Source: G965216255 sp965216255 (lineage in GTDB: Bacteria; Bacteroidota; Rhodothermia; Rhodothermales; Bin80). Taken from it: a stretch of 64,000 nt of DNA. How positions within the stretch are numbered: the stretch's first letter is position 1; each line of letters begins with the position of its first letter. Position numbers and translations under genes: made by a program. The notes beneath the pieces were generated by a model. It saw only the letters and a program-made list of their open reading frames with translations, was not told the origin of the DNA and searched no databases. The stretch is taken from contig OZ244148.1 of NCBI GenBank assembly GCA_965216255.1, positions 3,410,001 through 3,474,000 of the forward strand, written 5' to 3'. Positions 37,510-46,521 of the stretch are shown here, in pieces.

Positions 37510-38835
37510 CTAGAAACCTCCCGGGCGGAAGCCGCGCTGCTGGTTGTTCTGGAAGGGATTTAGTGATGGTCCATTCTCCTGCAGCGTCACGCCGGCAATG
37601 ATTTGCATGCCGGCTTCAAGCTGCCTGCTCTGGATTTCCGTCACCTGGCCGTCTGAAATCCCGATGCGAGCCGGTGCCATGGAGAGCATGCCGTCTTCGC
37701 CGAAGAACCACAGGGCCGTGAAGTCCTGCGAACCGCCGAAGCCGCCCCTCGCGCCGTCGCCGAAGCCGCCCCTCGCGCCGTCGCCGAAGCCGCCCCTCGC
37801 GCCGTCGCCGAAGCCGCCTGGCCTGCCGGATTCACCGCTTTGCACTCCTCCGCGCACGGTGCGCAGCGAGTCTGCCCCTTCCTGCCGCTGCTCTTCCCGG
37901 CGCGCCTGCACCTGCGCCATCATGGCCTCGGTTGGCCGGAAGCGCAGGGCGGCATTGGGTATCTTCAGTACGTCTTGTGCTGTTTCAATGAGAAAGTCCA
38001 CAATGGCGGTCATGCCCGGCAGCAACAGCCTGTTTTCGTTGGTAACGTCCACTACTACGGTGTAGTTGACGACGTTTTCCTGGGTGGTAGACTGCAGCCG
38101 TACCTGCCTCACGACGCCCTCGAATAGCTCGTCGGCATAGGCCTGGACCGTAAATCTAGCCGTTTGGCCCTGCTTGATCTGCCCGATATCACTTTCGTCA
38201 ACCGAAGCCAGAATTTCCATCCGGGACAAATCATCCGCAATGAGAAACAGCTGTGGTGCCGAGAAACTTGCCGCCACCGTCTGGCCGACATCCACATTGC
38301 GTTCGATAACCGTACCGGAAATAGGCGCGTAAATGGTAGCATAGCTCAGATTCTGGCGGGCGCGTTCAAGGCTGATTTGCGAGGATTTGGTGGAGGCGTC
38401 TGCGATATCCAAATCGTAGACGGCCCGGTTGTATTCGACCTCGGTAATGAACTGTTTGTCGAAAAGTCCCTTGATGCGAGTGAATTCCCGCTTCGCTTGG
38501 CGCATTTGTGCCTGGTTACGCTCCACGTTTGCTTCGGCGTCACGCACGGCACTGGTAAGAAGCGTAGTGTCGATGCGCGCTACTACCTGTCCTCTTCGCA
38601 CCCTGTCGTTGAAGTCCACGTAGATGTGGGAAATGATACCGGATACTTGGGTGCCGACCTCTACCGTGGTTACGGCATCTAGCGTCCCGGTGCTGGTAAC
38701 CACAGACTCAATGTCTCCGCGCTCGATTGTCACGAAACGATAGGGGTTTGCCGCCTCCGTATCATCTCTATTGAAATACCATACCGACGCACCGGAAAGC
38801 ACGAGCACACCGATTACAAGAAGGATTTTATTCAT
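37510..38835 (-). CDS. MacA-like membrane fusion protein with Gly-rich repeats
   Basis: 441 aa. N-terminal anchor (residues 4-21). Periplasmic adaptor layout: TVEVGTQVSGIISHIYVDFNDRVRRGQVVARIDTT biotinyl-lipoyl half, coiled hairpin (about 95-165), second half ATIYAPISGTVIERNVDVGQTVA, then beta-barrel (LSRMEILASVDESDIGQIKQGQ). A low-complexity insert near residue 335-370 carries three identical GGFGDGAR units; a Gly/Arg/Phe-rich tail (NNQQRGFRPGGF) ends the protein. It links the MacB-like permease to an outer membrane channel. Confidence 0.92.
   Translation of the reverse strand: MNKILLVIGVLVLSGASVWYFNRDDTEAANPYRFVTIERGDIESVVTSTGTLDAVTTVEVGTQVSGIISHIYVDFNDRVRRGQVVARIDTTLLTSAVRDAEANVERNQAQMRQAKREFTRIKGLFDKQFITEVEYNRAVYDLDIADASTKSSQISLERARQNLSYATIYAPISGTVIERNVDVGQTVAASFSAPQLFLIADDLSRMEILASVDESDIGQIKQGQTARFTVQAYADELFEGVVRQVRLQSTTQENVVNYTVVVDVTNENRLLLPGMTAIVDFLIETAQDVLKIPNAALRFRPTEAMMAQVQARREEQRQEGADSLRTVRGGVQSGESGRPGGFGDGARGGFGDGARGGFGDGARGGFGGSQDFTALWFFGEDGMLSMAPARIGISDGQVTEIQSRQLEAGMQIIAGVTLQENGPSLNPFQNNQQRGFRPGGF
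37738..37809. repeat. Three perfect 24-bp tandem repeats in the MacA-like gene
   Basis: The unit GAAGCCGCCCCTCGCGCCGT+CGCC occurs three times head to tail (37738-37761, 37762-37785, 37786-37809), followed by a 10-base partial copy. It encodes GGFGDGAR repeats in frame; copy number changes would keep the frame. Confidence 0.93.
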
Positions 38836-38868
38836 TGCCTTGATAGTGTGGCCTATAAGGTATGCAGC

Positions 38869-39252
38869 TCAGCGCCGTCGCGAATTTCGTCGGCCGTGCC
38901 GACCACGCATTTCCCATGCTTCCAGACGTTCTTGCTGCTCTGGTGTGAGGTAAGTCTTGATATCTTCCAGCATGGCATTCCGCGCCGCCGTCAAGCTGTC
39001 ACTGCACTGCGCGCGGACTTGTCGAAAGCGCTGTTCGGCCTCTCTTACTACGCTTTGTACTTCTGCACTCAGGGCTTCATTTTCCGTCTCCAGCACGCGC
39101 ATGAGGAAGCGCGTGACACCGCCACGCTCGCGTGTGTCACGAATTCGGTCAACGCGTCGATTCTGCAGCGTACTGGCTCCCAGCACGCCCAGGGCAATGC
39201 CTACGACCAGCGTGGCAAGGAGCAACCAAGCAGATTTAGCCCGAACGTTCAT
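38869..39252 (-). CDS. Membrane-anchored CpxP/Spy-like (LTxxQ) protein
   Basis: 127 aa. Residues 8-28 form a membrane anchor or signal (SAWLLLATLVVGIALGVLGAS). The rest is helical and charged and ends with the LTPEQQERLEAW motif of LTxxQ proteins, such as periplasmic heavy-metal sensors and Spy/CpxP stress chaperones. Its start overlaps the anti-sigma-like gene by 4 bp and the MacA-like gene follows 33 bp later, so it belongs to the sigma-factor transcription unit. Confidence 0.75.
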   Translation of the reverse strand: MNVRAKSAWLLLATLVVGIALGVLGASTLQNRRVDRIRDTRERGGVTRFLMRVLETENEALSAEVQSVVREAEQRFRQVRAQCSDSLTAARNAMLEDIKTYLTPEQQERLEAWEMRGRHGRRNSRRR

Positions 39253-39662
39253 GGATCGAGAAAGTTTAGCGATTCCAAATCAGAGGCGTACGCGGTTGTC
39301 AGCGTAACGGGCTGCAGGCCCAAAAGCACCTCGGCCGTTGTCGGCCGGACATCGTACGCATCGACAAGGGACGCATTGTATGTTGCCAAACCAAGAATGA
39401 GCAAAAGCGCGGCCACACCGATTGGGCGAAAAAGCTGCCACAGCGCGCCGAAGAATAAATCAGTGCCGGCAGTCACAGGTGCCATACGTCGGAGCACACG
39501 CTCAGTCAGGTAGGGCTTCACGGACTGCTCGCTCGAGGTCTTTACTGTCAGCCGGAGCAAGTCCGCAAGTGCCTGCAGCTCCTGCCACTCTGCGTGCCGC
39601 TCGGAGTCCGGGGGCTGGTCACCGAACAGGGCTTCCAGATGCCTGATTTCCTGCTCTTTCAT
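39249..39662 (-). CDS. Probable membrane anti-sigma factor
   Basis: 137 aa from ATG 39660-39662 (MKEQEIRHLEALFGDQPPDSERHAEW). Soluble N-terminal part of about 75 residues, one membrane helix (about 83-102, LFRPIGVAALLLILGLATY), and a short outer tail. It follows the ECF sigma gene by 10 bp, and this size and topology behind an ECF sigma gene point to an anti-sigma factor. No ZAS zinc motif (HxxxCxxC) is present, so the assignment rests on context. Confidence 0.65.
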   Translation of the reverse strand: MKEQEIRHLEALFGDQPPDSERHAEWQELQALADLLRLTVKTSSEQSVKPYLTERVLRRMAPVTAGTDLFFGALWQLFRPIGVAALLLILGLATYNASLVDAYDVRPTTAEVLLGLQPVTLTTAYASDLESLNFLDP

Positions 39663-39672
39663 GCTTTTCGGA

Positions 39673-40233
39673 TTAATGTATGTCTTCAACGGCAAGGATC
39701 CCGCTCAGCAGTTCACGCAGAGCCTGCGTTGCCCGGCTTAGTCTGGAGAGTACGGTACCGTACGTGATGCCAAGTATGTCGGATGTTTCCCGCGTCGAAA
39801 ACCCTTCCAGCAGGCGCAGCGCAACCACCGCCCGGTGGTCCGGCTTAAGCTGGCCAATAGCGGCATGAACCAACCGTGCCTGGTCACTGCGTTCGATGTC
39901 CTCTTCCATGGAACGCCCGGCAGCGGGTAGCGCTGCTTCTTCATGACGAACAAAGCGGTTCTGCCACCGCTTACGGCGTCGCAATGCATCCAGGGAGCGG
40001 TTAATTGCAATGCGGTGCAGGTAGGTTGCGAACGCGGCATTGCCGCGAAATCGGTCCAGCGTTTCGTAGGCGCGAATGAATGTGTCCTGAACAACATCGT
40101 CTACTTCATCTGCTGGGCCAAGCATGGCCGTTACCGTGCGGCCGATGGCAGTTTCGTGCCGTCTGACAAGGAGAGCGAAGGCGCGCCGATCTCCTTCCTG
40201 GGCACACTGTATCAGTTCAGCCTCCGTGTGCAA
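39673..40233 (-). CDS. RNA polymerase ECF-type sigma factor
   Basis: About 186 aa if started at TTG 40231-40233 (LHTEAELIQCAQEGDRRAF); no ATG is near, and the frame further upstream overlaps the 3' end of the preceding gene, so the start is uncertain. Region 2: FALLVRRHETAIGRTVTAML, DEVDDVVQDTFIRAYETLDRFRG, FATYLHRIAINRSLDALRRRKR. Region 4: IGQLKPDHRAVVALRLLEGFSTRETSDILGITYGTVLSRLSRA. It directs polymerase to a stress regulon, probably including this cluster. The anti-sigma-like gene follows directly. Confidence 0.93.
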   Translation of the reverse strand: MHTEAELIQCAQEGDRRAFALLVRRHETAIGRTVTAMLGPADEVDDVVQDTFIRAYETLDRFRGNAAFATYLHRIAINRSLDALRRRKRWQNRFVRHEEAALPAAGRSMEEDIERSDQARLVHAAIGQLKPDHRAVVALRLLEGFSTRETSDILGITYGTVLSRLSRATQALRELLSGILAVEDIH

Positions 40234-40264
40234 CGGCGTGCGTGTTGGGTCTAAGTTATTTGGA

Positions 40265-41200
40265 TCATTGGCGTGCCCGCGTGCTAGATAGCCGGGGGAG
40301 GCGCCGTTTGTTGAGCTTAGCGTCTTTGCGCGATCGACTACGGATGCTGCCTGCCGCCACGATCCGGCTAAGGCTGGCCTGTAGCTGCATAATTTCCTGC
40401 TGGGCAGGAGTCCATAAATCCGACATTGCTGCCGCATGCTCTTTGCGAAGCGAGCGAGAGGACTCGCGCAGGGCCTGTACCTGGCTTCGCAGTGAGTCCG
40501 CGCGCAAGCGGGTGGTTTCGCGCACGGCGGCTATGGAGGCGCGCTTTTGGGCATCAAGCCCGAGCGCCGTGTTCCGCGCGTCGGTTGTGGCCATCTGCCG
40601 ACTCTCTCGGCGCTCGCGGGCTGCATGCTGCTCCGGAGTCATGGCATCGTGGACCACCTGGGCCATGGCGTCCCGGCGTGCCTGGACCGTCAGCGCGCTG
40701 TCCCGAAGCGCGGCCCACGCCTTTCGAACGGCAGAGCGCTGCGCTGCATCCAACTGGATATCTCGGAAGTCCGTGCCTCCCGGGTCAGCAAACACGTCTC
40801 TACGGGTTCCATCCTGCTGCCAGGCTCTGGCTCCGACGCGACGAGTCTCTTGTCTAGGGCCGCGAAATTTTGGCCGGCCAGTGCGCTCCCGCCGCCCTTG
40901 TTGCCGGAATCTTGCCTTTTGCTCTTTCCCGAAGCCTATAATGCGTTTCTTTTGCTCGGCGCTAAGCTCTGCCTGGAGCAGGGCTGCAGCCCTCCAGAGG
41001 CCGCCCGGCACATGAAGACTGTCCCGTGTGAGCGCGGCCTTCAATTCCGTAGAAGGATTATCAACGGATGCCAGAAGGCGTACGGCAGCGGATCTGCGCT
41101 GGTTTCTGGATATGTCCTGTCTCTGGGCGACTGCAGCTTCCGGTCTGCCGAATGCACAGAAAAGGAAGAGCGCTGTACATGCAAGTGCGATGGTTTTCAT
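40265..41200 (-). CDS. Secreted Arg/Ala-rich LTxxQ-like protein
   Basis: 311 aa. Signal peptide at residues 1-25 (MKTIALACTALFLFCAFGRPEAAVAQ). Two or more helical repeats reminiscent of Spy/CpxP: LSAEQKKRIIGFGKEQKARFRQQ, then LDAAQRSAVRKAWAALRDSALTVQARRDAMAQVVHDAMTPEQHAARERRE, then LWTPAQQEIMQLQASL. Very basic. A periplasmic chaperone or sensor for envelope stress is plausible. Its stop precedes the sigma factor by about 30 bp and the smaller secreted relative lies 66 bp upstream. Confidence 0.75.
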   Translation of the reverse strand: MKTIALACTALFLFCAFGRPEAAVAQRQDISRNQRRSAAVRLLASVDNPSTELKAALTRDSLHVPGGLWRAAALLQAELSAEQKKRIIGFGKEQKARFRQQGRRERTGRPKFRGPRQETRRVGARAWQQDGTRRDVFADPGGTDFRDIQLDAAQRSAVRKAWAALRDSALTVQARRDAMAQVVHDAMTPEQHAARERRESRQMATTDARNTALGLDAQKRASIAAVRETTRLRADSLRSQVQALRESSRSLRKEHAAAMSDLWTPAQQEIMQLQASLSRIVAAGSIRSRSRKDAKLNKRRLPRLSSTRARQ

Positions 41201-41266
41201 GGTCGTGGAATGAGGTTGCGTTAGCGGGCCCTATACTTAGACGATTTTGCCGGGGCGAGCATTCCG

Positions 41267-41635
41267 CTAGAAGCCGCGCCGCGCGGGCCTGCGCTGTGCG
41301 CGGAAATCCTGGTATCGGGTCAACTGCTCATCGGAAAGGAGCTCGGTCAGCTTCGCCACGGTAGAATCGTTGACGGCCAGCATGCGCTCGCGCATTGACG
41401 CGCCGCCCGAGGCCCGCTGCCGCAACTGCATGCGTAGCATGCTCTGCTCCATAAGCACCGCGCGAACGGGCTCTTCCTGCTCTGTGCTCAGCTGCAGCTG
41501 CGACACCAGCGAGTCTACCTGAGCGGCCATGCGCGTTGCAATCTGCTCTCGTTTCAAGGGCTGAGCCTGGGAGGCAATCGCAACTGGAAGCAGGAGAAAA
41601 AGGGCGGCCGAAGCAGTCTTGGCGTACGTGTTCAT
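41267..41635 (-). CDS. Small secreted CpxP/Spy-like protein
   Basis: 122 aa from ATG 41633-41635 (MNTYAKTASAALFLLLPVAIASQAQ), a clear signal peptide. The mature part has QVDSLVSQLQLSTEQEEPVRAVLMEQSMLRMQLRQ and ends LTELLSDEQLTRYQDFRAQRR, matching LTxxQ repeats. First gene of the minus-strand cluster that continues with the larger LTxxQ protein and the ECF sigma factor. It diverges from the phosphofructokinase gene. Confidence 0.78.
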   Translation of the reverse strand: MNTYAKTASAALFLLLPVAIASQAQPLKREQIATRMAAQVDSLVSQLQLSTEQEEPVRAVLMEQSMLRMQLRQRASGGASMRERMLAVNDSTVAKLTELLSDEQLTRYQDFRAQRRPARRGF

Positions 41636-41772
41636 TGGAGTAGGGGAATGAATGGCAGGGACTATTGGACGCATTTACCGGCGGCCACATTCCCCGGTGT
41701 GATGGTTACGTAAAGAAGTGGCGCCAGATAGAATGCTGTTGTACCTTTGCGCTGCATAAAAGAAAGGGAAAA

Positions 41773-42966
41773 ATGGCTTACAAGGGGACCATAGGCATTC
41801 TGACGGGCGGTGGCGACGTCCCGGGACTCAACCCGGCTATCCGGGCAGTCACCATTCGGGCGCTCCGGGAAGGGTACAAAGTTGTTGGAATTCGCCGTGG
41901 ATGGGCCGGTCTCGTCGAAATGATTCCAGACAATGAAGCGGACAACAGCCAGAATTTCCACGTGCTAACAGAGGCGGTGGTCAATCCGTTGGGACGCACG
42001 GGTGGCACGTTTCTGCACAGTTCGCGCACACGTCCAAGCCACCTGCCGAAAAGCAATCTTCCGGTGCATTTGAGGGACACGTATATAGAGGACAGTAATG
42101 ACGTTACAGCCTCGGTGCTGAAGAACATCGAATTCTTGGGATTGGATTTCCTTGTTCCGATAGGGGGCGACGATACGCTCAGCTACGGCTATCGCCTGCA
42201 CAAGGAGGGCGTAAGTGTGGTGGCCATTCCGAAGACCATGGACAATGACGTACCCGGAACCGATTACTGTATCGGGTTCGGCACCTGTGTTTCGCGCACG
42301 ATCGAATTGGCGAACACGCTCCGGACTTCCGCTGGCTCACACGAACGATTCCTTGTTATCGAGGTTTTTGGGCGCTATGCCGGCTATTCCGCGCTGCTAC
42401 CCGCGATGGCCGGGGCCGCCGACCGGTGCGTTATCCCTGAAGTGGATTTTGATATGGACAAGCTAACGGAGCTTTTGGTCTACGACTGGCACCGAAACCG
42501 CAGCAACTACTCCGTGGTGCTCGTCTCAGAAGGGGCAAAGATGAAGGGCGATGCGAACATGTCGTTTGAGGAGGCGGAAAAGGACCAGTACGGCCACGCC
42601 AAGCTTGGGGGCATCGGTGACCGGGTGGGGGCCGAGCTCAAGACTAGGTCGTCCCGCTATAACAATGGTCGTTCGATCAACGTCGTAAACCAGCGCCTCG
42701 GGTATCTGGTTCGGTGTGGAGCGCCCGATGCCTTGGACAGCGTGGTTCCCATGGCCTTCGGCAACCTGGCCCTGGATTTGGTACTGAATGGGATTTCCGG
42801 CAGGCTTGTCAACATCGTGAACGGGATATACGGCAGTACGCCTCTTGAAGCCATCAACAGGCCGCACAAGACCGTAGATGTGGCCAAGTACTATAACGTG
42901 GATCGGCTGCGCCCCAATTACTCCACTTTTGATCGGGCGCCCCTCTTCATTATGACAGCCGACTAG
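41773..42966 (+). CDS. pfp: 6-phosphofructokinase, probably pyrophosphate-dependent
   Basis: 398 aa from ATG 41773 (MAYKGTIGILTGGGDVPGLN); the frame upstream is non-coding in character. The phosphoryl-donor site reads GGDD (131-134, PIGGDDTLSYG) and the catalytic loop PKTMDND has Lys154. In this superfamily GGDD plus PKT marks PPi users, whereas ATP enzymes have GGDG and PGT. Substrate site EVFGRYAGYSALLPAMAGAA. It converts fructose 6-phosphate and fructose 1,6-bisphosphate into each other. Monocistronic and divergent from the CpxP-like cluster. Confidence 0.88.
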   Translation: MAYKGTIGILTGGGDVPGLNPAIRAVTIRALREGYKVVGIRRGWAGLVEMIPDNEADNSQNFHVLTEAVVNPLGRTGGTFLHSSRTRPSHLPKSNLPVHLRDTYIEDSNDVTASVLKNIEFLGLDFLVPIGGDDTLSYGYRLHKEGVSVVAIPKTMDNDVPGTDYCIGFGTCVSRTIELANTLRTSAGSHERFLVIEVFGRYAGYSALLPAMAGAADRCVIPEVDFDMDKLTELLVYDWHRNRSNYSVVLVSEGAKMKGDANMSFEEAEKDQYGHAKLGGIGDRVGAELKTRSSRYNNGRSINVVNQRLGYLVRCGAPDALDSVVPMAFGNLALDLVLNGISGRLVNIVNGIYGSTPLEAINRPHKTVDVAKYYNVDRLRPNYSTFDRAPLFIMTAD

Positions 42967-43137
42967 TAGCCACCTTCGGGTAAGTGCAAACACCATAGGC
43001 TCTGCGGATCCCGTGACACAGCGAAGGGCATGCGCACCGCGACGCAATCGTTCGAGAGTGCTGGTGCTGCTCATTCTTAATTGAATCCTATTGTGAAGAG
43101 AAACAAAAGAATAAGAATAGCGATCGATTCTAATTAG
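42967..43137. other. AT-rich intergenic stretch before ISNCY-like relic
   Basis: No gene. The sequence becomes AT-rich (about 43080-43135) just before the element's left end; CTAATTAG at 43130-43137 is the probable degenerate target duplicate. Confidence 0.4.
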
Positions 43138-45039
43138 TGCCTGGCCGAAAAAGAATCGATTGAAAAGGGTGTTGATAAAATGCCTCTGTTACAGCTCTGG
43201 TTAAGGATAAGTGGGGAGTCTAATTACTATTACGAAGCATCTACGAGGCATTAATAGGTGTGTATCCCCACGTGGACTCCCATTCTACCTCTCTTCTTAT
43301 TTTCGACTTTTCGGCCCAATTCGTTTCTTTCACTGGATTCATGCCCCGTTTTACCATTTCAAGGGGTGCTTCACGCCAAGATTCGGATCATTCGCATGAG
43401 ATCCGTCAGAGAGCAGCAGTTTTCATTAGGACAGGCCCCCATTGCTGAAATCCAGATCGACCCCGACAGCCGCGACGACATCCCAGCCAATCTGCTTGGG
43501 CCGTAGGCCCTCTACCTCCATCTGCAGGCACGCGCCAAGGTTTTCGATCTGCTCCGTACCCATTTTGCTAACTTGGCCGATCTGGACCGAGGCCGGCCCG
43601 GAATGGACTTCTGGAGCATCTTCGTGCTGGCCACCCTGAAGCAGGGACTCGGCTGTGACTTTGATCGGTTGACGTTCTTGGTCAATCACATGGATATCGT
43701 GCGCCAGATGCTGGGGTTGGATGGCAAGATGGGCGGTCGTGTCATCTTCCGGAGGCAGACCATCATCGACTATGTTTCGAAGCTGACACCGGAGCTGTTG
43801 GATGAGGTCAACCAGATCGTAGTGGCCTATGGGCACCAGGAAGTGGGTGCTGTGGAAGAGCTGCATACACGGGCAATCTCTTTTGTTGTGGAGACCGGCG
43901 TGCACTGGCAGACCGATGTGCGGCTATTGTGGGATGCCATACAGTGTGTAGTGCTGTTGGTCACGGTATCGAGGCATCGCATAGCGGGCTGGCGTAAGTA
44001 CAGGAGCTGGCTGCGCGCTGTGCATGCGCACTTTGCTCCGGTGCGTCTGGCGCGCAGATGGCGCACGAAAGAGGGTGTTGAGGCCGACCTGGAAATATGC
44101 CAAGTGGTGGTAAAGAAAGTGAAGTCCACGGTGCAGACGTTGCAGCAGCAGTCCGTGCCGCATCCGGAGATTACGCGGTATCTGACGCACTGTGAGCGTC
44201 AGATAGAGCAGGTAGAGCGGCGATTGATCCAGGATTGCGCACGAGGAGAAGGTGTTTTCGGTGTATGAAGAGCACACACGTTGAATCCGCAAGCAGAAAG
44301 CAGGCATCATGGCCGAGTTGGGTGTGCCGGTGTGAGTCATAGACGATGAGCACCCATTCATACTCCACCGCATGATTCAGTGGGAGGACACGGACGTGGA
44401 CGCGGCTGTGCCCCTGTTAACCGAAACGAAGAAGCGCTACGGTGCCGTGGTTTCCTGTAGCGTGGACAGGGGCTTTTACGGCCCAGACAACCTTACCGCG
44501 TTTGAGGCAGAGCTGGGGCTGGCTGCGATGCCCAGGAAGGCAAAAGGCACGGAGGCCGATCGTGAGCGGGAAAGGGCGGAAGAGTTCGTAGCAGCGCGCC
44601 GGCAGCATCCGGCGATTGAGTCAGCGATCAACAACGTGGAGCACCGCGGATTGAATCGAGTGCGGGCGCACGGCAAGGAGGGATTTGCGCGCAGCGTGGC
44701 GCTTTCGGTTGTGGCGGCAAATGTGCATTGACTCGGATTGATACTGCGCCAGCAGGAGACTTTAGCGGCGAAAGCCCCAGCGTCTGGCTGCCTGAACAAG
44801 CAAGCCGCAGAGACTGCCGAGAAAGACGACGCTCACGAGCGGAATCGGATAGCAACGTCCAGGCTGGCTGCAACAATTCAAGAGTGGCCTATTCCACGCA
44901 CGTGCATGCACTCTGCGGCATGGAAACCATGCTCTGAGCGCATTCATGTAGGCCCCTCAGACTCCGACAATCCCGAAAATTGCCCCTGAAATACCGTGCT
45001 GGAGCCCTGTCCAAACCAATAGGCATTTTCGGCCAGACA
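43138..45039. mobile_element. Degenerate ISNCY-like (ISDol1-type) element
   Basis: Left end TGCCTGGCCGAAAA (43138) and inverted right end TGTCTGGCCGAAAA (to 45039) match at 13 of 14. Flanks CTAATTAG and CTAATTGC agree in six of eight bases, a worn target duplication. The transposase is the same family as the one at 56612-58045, and the ends share TGnnTGnnCGAA with that element. 1,902 bp; dead. Confidence 0.7.
43396..44731 (+). pseudogene. ISNCY-like transposase, broken
   Basis: Pieces in three frames follow the intact relative at 56612: start ATG 43396 (IAEIQIDPDSRDDIPANLLG), an in-frame TAG at about 43504, then a 231-codon piece (GRPGMDFWSIFVLATLKQG), a TGA after GEGVFGV (44268), and a last piece with MIQWEDTDVDAAVPLLTETK, CSVDRGFYGPDNLTAFEAEL and RRQHPAIESAINNVEHRGLN. 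At least two stops and a frameshift. Confidence 0.85.
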
Positions 45040-45130
45040 CTAATTGCAATACATTGCGTGGGGAGGCTAGTGGCCTTACTTTATGTAGCCATGGGTGCAT
45101 AATCACTTTCCAATGCTAACCGTCACTATA

Positions 45131-46489
45131 ATGCGTAGAATCGTGTGTTCTTCTTTGCTGGGCCTTTCAGGCGTAACAAATGCGTTCGCCCAGGAGGCCT
45201 CTGAGGCGGCGATTTCCGGTGCCGATACGGCTTGGATCCTGATATCTACCGCCCTTGTGCTCCTAATGACGCCGGCGCTGGCATTTTTCTATGGTGGCTT
45301 GGTGCGCTCCAAGAATGCGCTCAACACCATGATGATGAGCTTTGTCGCCCTGGGCGTTTCTGGCGTCCTCTGGGCCATCGCCGGTTACTCTATCGCCTTC
45401 GGTGAGGGCGGCTCCTTCGTTGGCGGATTGTCTATGACCTTTCTGCGCGGAGTAGGGCTTGAGCCCAGCGGCAGTATCCCCACGCTCCTATTTATGGGAT
45501 TTCAGGGCACGTTTGCCATTATTGCGACTGCGCTGATTTCAGGCGCGGTGGTAGGGCGCATGCGCTTTGTTCCCTATGTAGTATTCATTGCGCTGTGGGG
45601 GCTGCTCGTTTATGCCCCGGTTTCGCACTGGGTGTGGGGAGGAGGCTGGCTGGACACCTTGGGCGCTCTCGACTTTGCCGGCGGCGCCGTCGTGCACGTT
45701 AATGCAGGCGTCGCGGCATTGGTTGCTGCGGTAGTACTCGGTCCCCGCAAGGATTACGGCCGCGAAGCGCTCCTGCCTCATAACGTGCCCTTTGTTTTGC
45801 TCGGAGCAGGACTTCTGTGGTTTGGCTGGTTTGGGTTCAACGGGGGCAGCGCGCTCGCGGCAAACGGTATTGCAGCGCTGGCATTCGTGAATACGATGCT
45901 CGCTCCGGCCGCGGCCCTGGTAGTCTGGACCGTGCTGGACTATGCGATTACGAAGAAGATTACAGCACTTGGCGTGGCTACGGCAATTGTGGTGGGACTG
46001 GTAGTCATCACTCCCTCGGCTGGCTTCGTTAGGCCTACGAGCGCCCTGGCTCTCGGTGCCATCGGGGTCATTCCGAGCTTCTTTCTGATCCGCTGGCGTC
46101 CCCGGACCATGCTTGACGACTCCCTGGATGTCTTTGCCGCCCACGGCGTGGGCGGCATCATGGGAGCGCTGCTTACCGGCGTATTTGCTACCACCTTGAT
46201 AAACGGGGCAGGGGCAGACGGGCTACTGTACGGCAACGCCGCGCAGCTTGGCATCCAGGCTCTGTCGGTGCTGGCGGTCGCCGTGTACAGCGGAACGCTG
46301 ACCTTCGCCATTTTGAAGGTTCTGGGCCTGATAGTGAAGATTCGGGCCAGGGAGGACCAGGAAGGAGCCGGAATGGATCTCGTTGATCATGGTGAAGAGG
46401 CCTATTCAACGGGCGCCGGTGCTGTGCTCCTAAGCGACGCCGACATTTTCGAGGCGCAGAATGGTACGAAGGGATTCGCTGCAAGCTAA
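45131..46489 (+). CDS. amt: Ammonium transporter Amt
   Basis: 452 aa from ATG 45131 (MRRIVCSSLLGLSGVTNAFAQ, signal-like); earlier ATGs are weaker. Eleven membrane helices. Family marks: ADTAWILISTALVLLMTPALAFFYGGLVRSKN, the outer Trp gate APVSHWVWG, GGAVVHVNAGVAAL with the first pore histidine, WFGWFGFNGGSAL, and FAAHGVGGIMGALLTG with the second. It passes ammonium/ammonia inward. The PII gene follows 32 bp later, the standard amt-glnK pairing. C-terminal tail is long and acidic. Confidence 0.95.
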   Translation: MRRIVCSSLLGLSGVTNAFAQEASEAAISGADTAWILISTALVLLMTPALAFFYGGLVRSKNALNTMMMSFVALGVSGVLWAIAGYSIAFGEGGSFVGGLSMTFLRGVGLEPSGSIPTLLFMGFQGTFAIIATALISGAVVGRMRFVPYVVFIALWGLLVYAPVSHWVWGGGWLDTLGALDFAGGAVVHVNAGVAALVAAVVLGPRKDYGREALLPHNVPFVLLGAGLLWFGWFGFNGGSALAANGIAALAFVNTMLAPAAALVVWTVLDYAITKKITALGVATAIVVGLVVITPSAGFVRPTSALALGAIGVIPSFFLIRWRPRTMLDDSLDVFAAHGVGGIMGALLTGVFATTLINGAGADGLLYGNAAQLGIQALSVLAVAVYSGTLTFAILKVLGLIVKIRAREDQEGAGMDLVDHGEEAYSTGAGAVLLSDADIFEAQNGTKGFAAS

Positions 46490-46521
46490 GCTCATAATCC
46501 GCTTTTCAAACACCAAGATTC

